Shown: positions 47,394 to 55,233 of the stretch, in pieces | Layout: every line of letters starts with the position of its first letter | Position numbering within the stretch: the first letter of the stretch is position 1 | Source of the DNA: Vairimorpha ceranae | Lineage: Eukaryota; Microsporidia; Nosematidae | NCBI RefSeq assembly: GCF_000988165.1 | Contig: NW_020169315.1 | Coordinates: forward strand, 1 to 59,135 | Length of the DNA: 59,135 nucleotides | Direction of reading: 5' to 3' | Translations under genes and position numbers: made by a program | The notes under the pieces: model-generated | Told to the model about the DNA's origin: nothing | The model's database searches: none | What the model saw: only the letters and a program-made list of their open reading frames with translations

Positions 47394-48122
47394 ATGTTAT
47401 TTTTTTTAAATATCAAACATATTATGACGCAAAATTTTTATTGTTTACTTTTCAATTATTATCCTTTCTATGGAAGAAAAGAAACCGTATTTAAAGGAAA
47501 AATACATCTTGCTGCTTTTTATCTTACAATATCCAAATCAATATTGTATGTTTTAACATAGACACTTATTAAAAAAATGAAAGCTATTTTAATTTACTTT
47601 GTATCCCAACTTATTCTCTTTGGTATAAGTTCTACATATCATACTACTATATGGAAAAATGAACGCGCAGAATATTTAGTTCGACTTATTGATCATATAT
47701 CAATTTTTATATTAATATCTGGTACATAAACATCTGTATTTTTATCACTACTTCCGTATACAATAATGTCTAAAAGTATTATTATGATTTCATGGACGAT
47801 AACTTTAATTGAAACTCTGAAATTTGTATTGTTTCGTAGGCTTAATCACATCTTTGATACGTTAGTCTACATATTACATGGCATTTCTGTTGTTCCTTTT
47901 TTTAAGATAATAAAAGCCAGTGTAAACACTTTAGACCTAACATTTATAGTAATGGGTGGTATTGTGTATGTCATAGGCGGTATTGTATATGGATATAAAA
48001 GACCAGATCTTTATCCATTTGTTTTCGGTTATCATGAAATTTTTCACGTTACAACAGTACTAGCTAATTATTGTTTTTTTATACCAATGTTTAAACGATA
48101 TATAACTACATTATTAAAGTAG
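47394..48122 (+). pseudogene. hemolysin-III/AdipoR-like membrane protein with two in-frame stops
   Basis: A single plus-strand frame of 243 codons encodes a seven-helix protein of the hemolysin III / progestin-adipoQ receptor family (probably zinc-dependent membrane hydrolases). Hallmarks are GISSTYHTTIW (first zinc-site motif S-x(3)-H), RLIDHISIFILISGT (the D-H motif) and the C-terminal YHEIFHVTTVLANY (H-x(3)-H). The frame never shifts but carries TAG at 47559-47561 and TAA at 47727-47729. Both could be CAG or CAA Gln codons altered by one C-to-T change. It is either a fresh pseudogene or needs readthrough; the stop-free distal part alone (from 47766) lacks half the helices. The start is uncertain (47394 or 47424). 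Confidence 0.75.
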
Positions 48123-48289
48123 TGTATATTTATTATAAGTTTATTTTACAATAATTATCGTTCTTTGAATTAATATACCCGTGTAAACCTATAAAAACTT
48201 TAAACGTCTATATAAAATATCGCAAGGACTGAACTGATATTTAATCAAATCCTAAATGTATTCATTTTTATCTATCATACATTTAACTA

Positions 48290-48917
48290 AATATTTAACA
48301 CAACCAGCTGCTCAAAACTGACCTCATGTTTAAATAGTGCAGATTTGTCTCAAGGACTTTGACTTAAAATATCTATTGTATTTGTATATTCAGCAGCATC
48401 TCTCAGATAAAACATAGATCAATAGTAATAATAAAGACATTCTTTATCATTCAAAAAAATTCTCTTGGTTTCATCAAGATCCATACCTTCAAGAGGAAGT
48501 GGGGGATCACGCGAGTCAAAAGGTGAAACGTAATTAGATTTCATTTTTATTTTTTGTAATGCCAAAAAATAGATTGTTTCTACAGAAATAAATCTACTAT
48601 TTTTCCAAGTGCATCAACTATATCATCCCTACAAAAAAAGTTTACTAGCGCTTCACCTGCCTCATGTCGTACTATTCCATTTTCAAGTGAATTGCTGAGA
48701 ACATTTATAATTGTTTCTATTGCATTTTCTAGTCTCATTTGACCAAGAACATAAGCTATTTCTTGCTTTAATAAAACCGATCTGCTTTTAAAAGCTTTGC
48801 ACATTATGTTAACCAACTCCTCTGCCAAAATGTTTCGTAAGCAGCACAATGCTCTCATTTTTTTGCAATGTGTTGTGTGTCATCAAGAATCAGTTCTTCT
48901 GCTTTACGAATATCTAT
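48290..48917 (-). pseudogene. DOHH: deoxyhypusine hydroxylase, broken
   Basis: Decayed HEAT-repeat iron enzyme that completes hypusine on eIF5A. The expected start reads ATA at 48917, next to ACCCC, instead of ATG. An A7 run at 48857-48863 shifts the frame between INTPLIDIRKAEEL... and MRALCCLRNI. The first ligand pair is altered (L-K-Q-E-I-A-Y-V-L-G-Q instead of L-K-H-E), whereas V-R-H-E-A-G-E-A-L remains. A further shift near 48588 leads to SVETIYFLALQKIKMKS, VSPFDSRDPPLP and SALFKHEV, with two TGA codons in between. The fourth motif is not readable. Loss of a metal ligand, the start and several frames makes this a true pseudogene. It is divergent from DPH1 across about 70 bases. Confidence 0.8.
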
Positions 48918-48986
48918 AAGAGGGGTATTAATCGATAAAAAAAGAACGTTATACAAAGTTTAAGTAAAATCTATTTTTTATCCCTT

Positions 48987-50039
48987 ATGGTTTTTTTATC
49001 TCCACCAGTTAACTGTGATCTTCCAAATGATTCTCCCTTTATTCCAAAAAACTATAATTTTGAAATAAATAAAACACTTAGAACTATTCTCAAATACAAA
49101 TGTAAGATTGTAACACTTCAATTTCCAGATGGTCTTTTACGCTACTCTCTAGCAATAATTGACTTAATATCTCAGTATACTGGTGCTACATCAATAGTTC
49201 TTAATGATGTGGTGTATGGAGCATGTTGTGTCGATGATAAAAGTTTAAAAAGTGACTTACTAATTCATTATGGGCATTCTTGTTTAGTGCCAGTTACAGA
49301 AATGTTTACAAAAGTTCTTTATGTCTTTGTTGATATCAAAATTGACATCACACATCTACAGAAATTAATACACAATAATTTTAATGAGCCCGTTTCTATA
49401 GTCGGAACTATACAATTTAATAGCAGTATTAATAAATTGAAGCGGTTATCCAATGTTTCTACGCCTCAAATAAAACCCTTAAGTCGTGGAGAAGTTCTGG
49501 GTTGTACGTCACCAAAAATTTCTACAAATGTTGTTATTAGTGTTGGTGACGGCCGTTTTCATTTAGAAAGTGTCATGATTAATAATCCATTACTTTCTTT
49601 TTTTAAATATTGTCCGTTTAGTCGAAAATTGACGCGAGAATATTATGACTACACAAAGATGGTTTATTTGAGATCAAAGAATATAAAAAAGGTTAGGGCT
49701 GGTAAAAATTTTGGAATAATTTTAGGAACATTAGGTAAACAAGGTAATAAAACAATATTGAAAAATGTTATTGATAAATTAAAAAAATACAAATTATATA
49801 TTTTTATGATGGAAGAAATTACACCCAACCTACTTGATCGTTACGGTTTTATAGATTCGTTTGTTCAGATTTCATGTCCAAGATTAAGTACTGATTGGGG
49901 TGAAGCATTTACAAAGCCACTTTTATCTTCTTATGAAGTCTTCTACGAGCTGGGTAGTGAATATAAATTAGATTATTACAGTAAAGAAGGATATGCACCA
50001 TATAAAAACTATAATAATGTAATAAATAATCAAAATTGA
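48987..50039 (+). CDS. DPH1: diphthamide synthase subunit DPH1
   Basis: 350 residues. With DPH2 it transfers the 3-amino-3-carboxypropyl group of S-adenosylmethionine to the target histidine of elongation factor 2, the first step of diphthamide formation, using a [4Fe-4S] cluster. The three cluster cysteines are present: Y-G-A-C-C-V-D-D (Cys80/81), L-G-C-T-S-P (Cys173) and Q-I-S-C-P-R-L-S (Cys297). Other DPH1 signatures are L-P...N-Y-N-F-E-I-N-K-T, H-Y-G-H-S-C-L-V-P, V-G-T-I-Q-F, G-D-G-R-F-H-L-E and D-W-G-E-A-F-T-K-P-L-L. It is about 70 residues shorter than yeast Dph1, mainly at the ends. TTTATCCCTT precedes the ATG. Confidence 0.96.
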   Translation: MVFLSPPVNCDLPNDSPFIPKNYNFEINKTLRTILKYKCKIVTLQFPDGLLRYSLAIIDLISQYTGATSIVLNDVVYGACCVDDKSLKSDLLIHYGHSCLVPVTEMFTKVLYVFVDIKIDITHLQKLIHNNFNEPVSIVGTIQFNSSINKLKRLSNVSTPQIKPLSRGEVLGCTSPKISTNVVISVGDGRFHLESVMINNPLLSFFKYCPFSRKLTREYYDYTKMVYLRSKNIKKVRAGKNFGIILGTLGKQGNKTILKNVIDKLKKYKLYIFMMEEITPNLLDRYGFIDSFVQISCPRLSTDWGEAFTKPLLSSYEVFYELGSEYKLDYYSKEGYAPYKNYNNVINNQN

Positions 50040-50287
50040 TTTAATTGCACTTCTTCTTTTTTACACAAAAGTATTTAGATCTCTTGGCCTTCTTGTTAAC
50101 TTACCTTTCATCGACTCAATGTCGCCACCGTCTTCTTCAAGTCTTTTTCGATAATCCACAGAGATATTATCATCAGCTTTCTATTGCAAAAAATTAATAA
50201 AATAACTTAATTAATATATTGTTTTTTACACACTTATATTGTAACTTGTGATAATATCTACAATTACCGCACCACTTTTGGGATAAG
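50040..50287 (-). pseudogene. fragment of decayed coding sequence, unrecognised
   Basis: The minus-strand frame at about 50085-50180 reads ADDNISVDYRKRLEEDGGDI and ESMKGKLTRRPRDLN, then a stop: a convincing protein tail. Upstream, about 50220-50310 reads GMPKEPYPKSGAVIVDIITS, which resembles the G-E-G-M-P...G-D-L-I-V strand of DnaJ C-terminal domains. The two pieces are separated by stops and an AT-rich stretch ending in TAG. This could be an intron, but I see no clear microsporidian 5' splice motif. I treat it as debris of one or two genes. Confidence 0.3.
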
Positions 50288-50433
50288 GTTCTTTAGGCAT
50301 TCCGGCGGGGCGTCTAAGGACTTAATCCAAACTTTTTAATTACTTTTTTTTACACACATCTCTATTACTTATTTCTGTTTATTTGTTTTTAAACGGAATG
50401 CCTAAAGGACATGATTCCAAAATGGGTGCCTAA
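50268..50433. repeat. imperfect inverted repeat, about 36-base arms
   Basis: The left arm (50268-50303, ending TTCTTTAGGCATTCCG) is matched in inverse by 50394-50433 (starting CGGAATGCCTAAAGGAC), with roughly 80% identity and a T-rich loop. It could be a small MITE. Both arms translate into G-M-P-K..., so an inverted duplication of a gene fragment is the alternative. Confidence 0.5.
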
Positions 50434-50547
50434 AAAACCTAATTTAAATTTTGTTTGTTTTCTTTGTTTATTTTTAATTTACAAAACAGAAGGGGAAACA
50501 ATCTGAAAACACCACGACTCAACATTAATAAATCTTTAAAGCTTAAA

Positions 50548-50810
50548 TTACATACAAATATTACCCACTGACCACAAGAACAGGCTCTAAAATCTTAGGT
50601 GTGCTTTGGACTTATCTCGCATTCGGTCGCATTTCTAATAAATATTCCATAACGATTAATCTCAAACTGTTAACACCAAATTGTGTCACTATACATAAAG
50701 TTTTCATCAGTATGTGTAAAAGGCTTAAATCTAAATATTCATTCATTTTAGGCCCACCTTTTCAAAATTTTCTAATCATTTCTATTTTCTTAATTAGCCG
50801 ATAAAAAATA
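50548..50810 (+). pseudogene. copy of the 27.7-kb conserved ORF, extended
   Basis: The first 95 bases align with the reverse complement of 27690-27790 (N-I-T-H, then, after a shift, W-T-Y-L-A-F-G-R-I-S-N-K-Y-S). An open frame continues to 50804 with no recognisable content. Stops in the shared part show decay relative to the 27.7-kb copy. Confidence 0.4.
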
Positions 50811-50913
50811 AGAAGAATAAAGATAGTGCTAAAACTTCGTTAAAACGAGATGGTGTAATTTAGTAAATAAACTTTAAGGCTTATAAAAAACTAAATTTAC
50901 AAAGAAAATAACT

Positions 50914-51261
50914 CTAATATAAAGGAATTAAAAGCAAAAGGCTTGTCAAAAAAAGTGCTAAAAGTATGTATACCATAACGATACAACATTTTCTCCATAA
51001 AGTCTTTGTCAATGTATGCACTTTTTTATTTTTCTCTGTTTTATCTTGAGACAACAAATTATCATCAATAGTATCATCCTTTTTATGTCTACAAGACAAA
51101 GAAGTCTCCGATGTTTCTACACTTGATGCCAAAATAAAATCACTGCACTTGAAAGGTGCCAAAAAGATGACGGTTTTTACAAGAACTGCAAAACAGTAGC
51201 CAACAAAAATCAAAATTAACATATTCTTCTTCTGGAGTACATTAAATTTACAGTTTTTCAT
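50914..51261 (-). CDS. small two-helix membrane protein, paralogue C
   Basis: 115 residues. TTAAACCCCATAT lies before the ATG, so the start is firm. The layout is helix 1 at about residues 13-36 (MLILIFVGYCFAVLVKTVIF), a polar linker with Glu/Asp/Lys/Ser, and helix 2 at about 91-115, ending at the very C-terminus. The N-terminal 50 residues align with the 141-residue protein at 12839 (GYCF...VK..IFL....DFI.A) and less strongly with the 497-residue protein at 26160. It lacks any C-terminal domain after helix 2. It borders the transposon graveyard. Function unknown. Confidence 0.75.
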   Translation of the reverse strand: MKNCKFNVLQKKNMLILIFVGYCFAVLVKTVIFLAPFKCSDFILASSVETSETSLSCRHKKDDTIDDNLLSQDKTEKNKKVHTLTKTLWRKCCIVMVYILLALFLTSLLLLIPLY

Positions 51262-51826
51262 ATATGGGGTTTAAAAAAATTATTTTTATACTTTAAATTA
51301 AAAAACGTTATAAATTAATAGTAAATAACCAAAAAGAACAAAAATGATAAAATGCAATTATTTACATATTAAGACAAAAAAAATCAAAAAAAAGTATTTA
51401 TTTAATTTAAATAAATTATTTTAAAACTTTATTTTAGATTTTTTTCTAAAAATTCTTAATTAAAAAACATATGTTCATAAAACCATTTTTTTTGTAAATA
51501 TTTAATTGAAATGCTTTTAAAATATAAACTTTGGCAAATAAAAGATATACTATTTAAGGTTAGTTAAATTATATAATGTAGTAAAGTAAAAATTATTAAA
51601 AAATCAATAAAGAACTATTTGAGTAAATCTTTTTTAATTAAAAAATTGATAAATTAAAACAAATAATGATAACAACTTAAATATTTTAATTTGTTCTATT
51701 CTAATGGGTTATAAAATAATCACGTGGTAAATATATAACACAATAAAATACATTGAGTATTTAAGCTATAATAGTATATGTCATAACAAAAAAAATAACT
51801 TATTATTTTATAAGATAGAATAAAAA
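51262..51826. other. intergenic, nothing recognised
   Basis: AT-rich DNA between paralogue C and the left end of a Merlin element. Confidence 0.5.
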
Positions 51827-52888
51827 GGCTAAAGCCGGCCTTTTCGGTATTTTTGATACTTCCAAAATTTGAAATTTTTTAACCCCAATTATTCAGTTTT
51901 AAAATTAATGCACAATAAACAAAAGAATAATAAGTAAATAGATAAAAAATTAATAAATTTACAAATAAACAAATATACACATCATTTATAAATAAATATT
52001 AATGAGATAATTTTAATAAGATCTCTGGACTGTTGCTCCCTTCGTTTCTTTTTAATATAAATCTTAATAAGTATATATCAATTAATTTCCATGTTCTGCT
52101 TCTTATTGAAATTGTTCTTTTTATTCCACTCCAATTACCTTCTATGGTATTGGTATGCGTGCTAGTTTGCTTGTCAACAAAATGTTTTGAGTAGTTTACA
52201 GTTTGATTTTTAAAAATTCTTTGGAAAGATTTGAATAGCCTTTCCAGCAATCACTATAAATAGTCGTTTCTTTTTTAATGTATTTTTTACAAAACGTCGT
52301 TAAAGTAAAGCTGTCTATTTTTTCTACGTGTCTTAGCACGATTCTTTTGTCAATTCTTTCGACGGCGCCCACAACCCAAACGCCTTCTACTCTGTGGCCT
52401 CTGTTGTATTTTCTCCTGCCAAATTTACTTTCGTCAATTTCAACTATCGCATTATTTCCACCAATTTTATCAAACTTATTTAAATATAAGTCTAATCCAC
52501 CTAGTAATCGTAGATTATTGCAGATTTCAAAGACCGAAGATCTATGAATTCCTGCAATGCTGGCGATAAGATTGCAAGGAACATTCTCAATCCACATATC
52601 TATTACTTTTATTAAAGTAATAATAGGAAGTGGCGAGTTTTCAAAGATTGTTTCTTTATAGCAAGTGAACTTACACTTACATGCAGGAAAAGAACAGACA
52701 ACCCCATTTTTCCTTAAGTTTACATGTATTTGAACCGCATTTATAACATTTTCGATTGTTATAATGGTTATTGACTTCACTTGCAAATTTTTGGTACTCT
52801 TCTTCCTCTTTGAGTTTTATCATTTTAGGGGTTAAAAAATTTTAAATTTTGAAAATATCAAAAAATACCGGTCTGCCCGATTTAGTCC
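51827..52888 (-). mobile_element. Merlin/IS1595-like transposon, subfamily C, copy 1
   Basis: A complete 1.06-kb element. The terminal inverted repeats are long: about 51827-51890 against 52830-52888. Their inner 42 bases are nearly perfect (CGGTATTTTT...CAAAATTT..AAATTTTTTAACCCC) and their outer part is more diverged. It holds one transposase gene on the minus strand. The inner end of each terminal repeat is TTTTTTAACCCC, the host start-site motif, which on the transposase side lies directly before the transposase ATG. It interrupts an older subfamily B transposase fragment (52915-53215). It is the best preserved Merlin in the window. Confidence 0.85.
51999..52824 (-). CDS. ISXO2/IS1595-type DDE transposase, two frame changes
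   Basis: Start ATG at 52824 with AACCCCTAAA upstream. The N-terminal zinc ribbon begins C-Y-K-C-G-S and, after a one-base frame change in a run of A and G at about 52701-52713, continues C-S-F-P-A-C-K-C...E-T-I-F-E-N-S. The catalytic residues are all present: I-V-E-I-D-E-S-K-F-G (first Asp), I-Y-S-D-C-W-K-G-Y (second Asp) and H-T-N-T-I-E-G-N-W (acidic third residue). Between the second and third lies a -1 frame change at 52208-52214, a T-TTA-AAA heptamer, after which spacing to V-N-Y-S-K-H-F is exactly that of the family. Either the gene is recently broken, or the indels are homopolymer sequencing errors, or the second is a programmed frameshift. Confidence 0.8.
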
Positions 52889-52914
52889 TCTCCCTTCTTT
52901 ATACTATTCAAAGA

Positions 52915-53215
52915 ATATGTTTGCCTAGTACGATTATTTAGATCAATGGGCTGCATATAGGGATATTACAGGCTTGTCTTTTCAACATTATACAGTAAAC
53001 TATTCCTTAAATTTTGTTAATCCTGATAATGGTGTCCAAACGCAACATATTGAATTGTATTGTAATAAGAATTAATTTATATTAAAAAAATGAAAGGCGT
53101 TAAAAAGGAAAACTTAAATTCATATCATGCTAAATATATGTGGCGTGAAAGATTTAGAAATAACGAGTTTTATAAAAATTTAGAATGTTTGACTGAAATG
53201 AATGAAAATGATTAA
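52915..53215 (+). pseudogene. Merlin subfamily B transposase C-terminal fragment
   Basis: The plus strand reads LDQWAAYRDITGL (second catalytic Asp), FQHYTVNYSLNFVNPDNGVQ, T-Q-H-I-E-L and, after a shift near 53045-53100, K-Y-M-W-R-E-R-F-R...ending in E-M-N-E-N-D and a stop. This is the C-terminal half of an IS1595-type transposase, cut off on the left by the subfamily C insertion. Confidence 0.7.
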
Positions 53216-53249
53216 ATTTCTTTATTATTTTTTTATATTTTTTTCTAGG

Positions 53250-53354
53250 TGTAAATAACCACAGTATCAACTTTCTGAAGAAAATAACCGTACCAATCCG
53301 TAGATGGCATCCATACAAATAACATAGAAGGATTTGGGGTCATATGAATAGACT
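53250..53354 (+). pseudogene. Merlin subfamily A transposase scrap
   Basis: A short stretch encodes V-N-N-H-S-I-N-F and DGIHTNNIEGF, matching the third-catalytic-residue region of the subfamily A transposase at 22.7 kb. It ends abruptly where a new GGGTCTTCTAGCG terminal repeat begins at 53355, showing a later insertion. Confidence 0.55.
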
Positions 53355-53625
53355 GGGTCTTCTAGCGCAAACTGCCTACCATAATTTTTCTCTAAAAATA
53401 AGAAATAAAAAATTAAATAACGAAAAAAATAAGCTCTGCATTAAAAAGGGTCTGCAAGTAGGCAGCTTGCGCTAGAAAAGCAAAGTTGTTTAAATTAAAA
53501 ATTAAGCAATTTTGTCGCATATGTCTTTTTTTCCTATTTTACCTACAACACCAATCTTCATTTGAGATTAAACTCTTTTAAAATTTAACCCCCAAATGAA
53601 GATTGGTATTATAGATAAAATTAAT
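53355..53625 (+). mobile_element. composite MITE block (shared with 21811-22085)
   Basis: Two adjoining hairpins: a 124-base unit with GGGTCTTCTAGCGCAAACTG-type ends (53355-53384 against 53456-53478), then a second inverted repeat (53536-53566 against 53592-53621, containing CCAATCTTCATTT and its inverse). The whole 270 bases align with the left end of the subfamily A Merlin at 21811. It codes for nothing, so it moved either as a non-autonomous element or as the surviving end of a deleted Merlin. Confidence 0.7.
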
Positions 53626-53630
53626 TTTTA

Positions 53631-54653
53631 TGCTTTGTGGTGCCCAAAAGTGGTATGGGCAAAATTTTTTTAACCCCCAAATTTCGATTTTCCTAAAAAG
53701 TAACTGGTCTAAAGATCTTTTGAAAATATGATGTGTTTATAAAAAACTTAAAAATTAGTTTAAATAAAACTTAAATAAATAATTTTAATAAATATTTTAA
53801 TCTTTTCTTTCATTCCTTTTTACCTTTAATCTAAAAAGATATATATCAATTAATTTATTAGTTCTACATCTCACGGGAATGGTTTTCTTAATACCATTTC
53901 TATTACCTTTAATTGTATTGGTATGTGTATTTGTTTCCTTATTTATAATCTGCTTAGAAAGGTTAAAAGTTCTATGCTCTTAAAAAAATTGGCTAGCTAG
54001 ACATAACCTTTCCAACAATCACTAAATATAATTGATTGTCTACTAATATATTTTCTACAGAATAAAGTAAGGGTACAACTGTCACGCTTGTCGACATTTG
54101 CCAGAATAATTCTTCCAAACAATCTTTCTACTGCCCCTACTACCCAAACACCGCCTACTCTATGGCCTTTGCGGTGTTTTCTTTTCCCAAATCTGCTTTC
54201 ATCAACCTCAACTATGCTATCTTTGCCACCGATTTTAGTAAATTTGTTTAAATATCTGTGAAAAAACTCCTAAGTCTCTTAATTTGAAGCATAAATCACA
54301 AATCTAAAAAAGCCGAACGGTGAACATTAGATATTCTAAAAAGTAAACTAAAAGGCACCCCTTCAAACCACAAATCTAAAATTTTGACAACGGTGATAAT
54401 TGGGTGACGAGCGTTTTCGCAAATCGTGCCTTTAAATATTGAAAACCTATACCTACACAAAGATTATTTACATATGACAAAGTGTTCCCGCTTTACTTCT
54501 TTGGTTTCATAACCACATTTAATGCAAAATGTATTTAAATAAAAGTTTATAACAATATCAGTTATTTCTTTGTATTCTTCTTCTTCTTTCAATTCAAACA
54601 TTTTAGGGGTTAAAAAAAAAATTGCCAATACCACTTTTGGGCACCCCAAAGCA
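53631..54653 (-). mobile_element. Merlin/IS1595-like transposon, subfamily C, copy 2
   Basis: A 1.02-kb element with inverted ends TGCTTTG[TG]GGTGCCCAAAAGTGG... (53631-53676 and 54608-54653), again ending inside with a T-run and AACCCC. The ends differ from copy 1, but the encoded transposase is of the same subfamily. It sits immediately next to the composite MITE block. Confidence 0.8.
53797..54601 (-). pseudogene. subfamily C transposase, broken
   Basis: The start (ATG at 54601, AACCCCTAAA upstream) gives F-E-L-K-E-E-E-E-Y and C-I-K-C-G-Y, then is lost to frameshifts. About 54060-54230 is readable as S-I-V-E-V-D-E-S-R-F-G (first Asp), V-W-V-V-G-A-V-E-R and I-I-F-S-D-C-W-K-G-Y (second Asp), followed by an in-frame TAG. 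After another shift come N-L-S-K-Q-I-I-N-K and H-T-N-T-I-K-G-N-R, in which the catalytic Glu has become Lys. The C-terminus ends with stop at 53797. Inactive. Confidence 0.75.
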
Positions 54654-55106
54654 AATTAAACCTTTTAAATATATAAGATTAGGTAAGTAGGCTAGCGAAG
54701 AAAAAAAAACTATAAATTAATGTTTCCACTTTTTAAAAGTTCTCTCGATTTATATAAAAAAACCTAGTAGTTTGTGTATAATAATTTTCATACCACACTT
54801 TTACAATGAACAAATAATTTGTTTTATTAATTTAAAACATCACATATATTAGTGATTTAATTTAGATATTAGTTCATATATTAAAACAATTATGTTTATA
54901 GATTAACTATAAATATAAATAAAAAAATTAATTAAAAGATGTACGAGTCCACGTAACTTTAATAATCAAAAGCCTTCAACCATCCGTAAATTATACACAA
55001 AAAATCACTTATCATAAAAACTCCCGGTATTCGGAAATCTACAGGTCTTCCTGTAGCATTATTGAATGATTTCTTGTCATAGGCACAATTCCTGGCAAGC
55101 ACGCCA
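54654..55106. other. intergenic, nothing recognised
   Basis: AT-rich filler between transposon remnants. A slightly richer patch at 55020-55100 reads as short open pieces that may be the severed end of the subfamily B transposase to the right. Confidence 0.35.
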
Positions 55107-55233
55107 GTTTGCTTTACTTGGCGTTTTTGCCTACATTTTTTTACCTTGTATTAATGCCTTAAAAATATTTTTTATATTTTCTTGCCCTTCTTTTTAAAAG
55201 AAAAACAAATGTAGGCAAATTCGCTTAGAAGAC
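55107..55233. mobile_element. MITE inserted in a transposase
   Basis: About 127 bases with inverted ends: the right end reads inward as GTCTTCTAAGCGAATTTGCC and the left is a degraded version (GCTTTACTTGGCGTTTTTGCC). The ends resemble those of subfamily A Merlins and of the element starting at 57695. It truncates the C-terminus of the subfamily B transposase just after M-W-N-Q-S. Confidence 0.55.

Noticed and set aside
47394..48122. Stop-codon reassignment (TAA/TAG as Gln)
   Set aside because: Other genes here end normally at TAA and TAG, and microsporidia use the standard code.
48857..48863. Programmed frameshift at the A7 run in DOHH
   Set aside because: A-AAA-AAA is slippery, but the gene also has a lost start, an altered metal ligand, another shift and two stops, so it is a pseudogene.
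50180..50235. Microsporidian intron in the decayed coding segment
   Set aside because: The AT-rich gap ends in TAG, but there is no convincing GTAAGT-type donor and neither flanking piece can be tied to one protein.
52278..52547. 89-codon plus-strand open frame
   Set aside because: Shadow of the subfamily C transposase.
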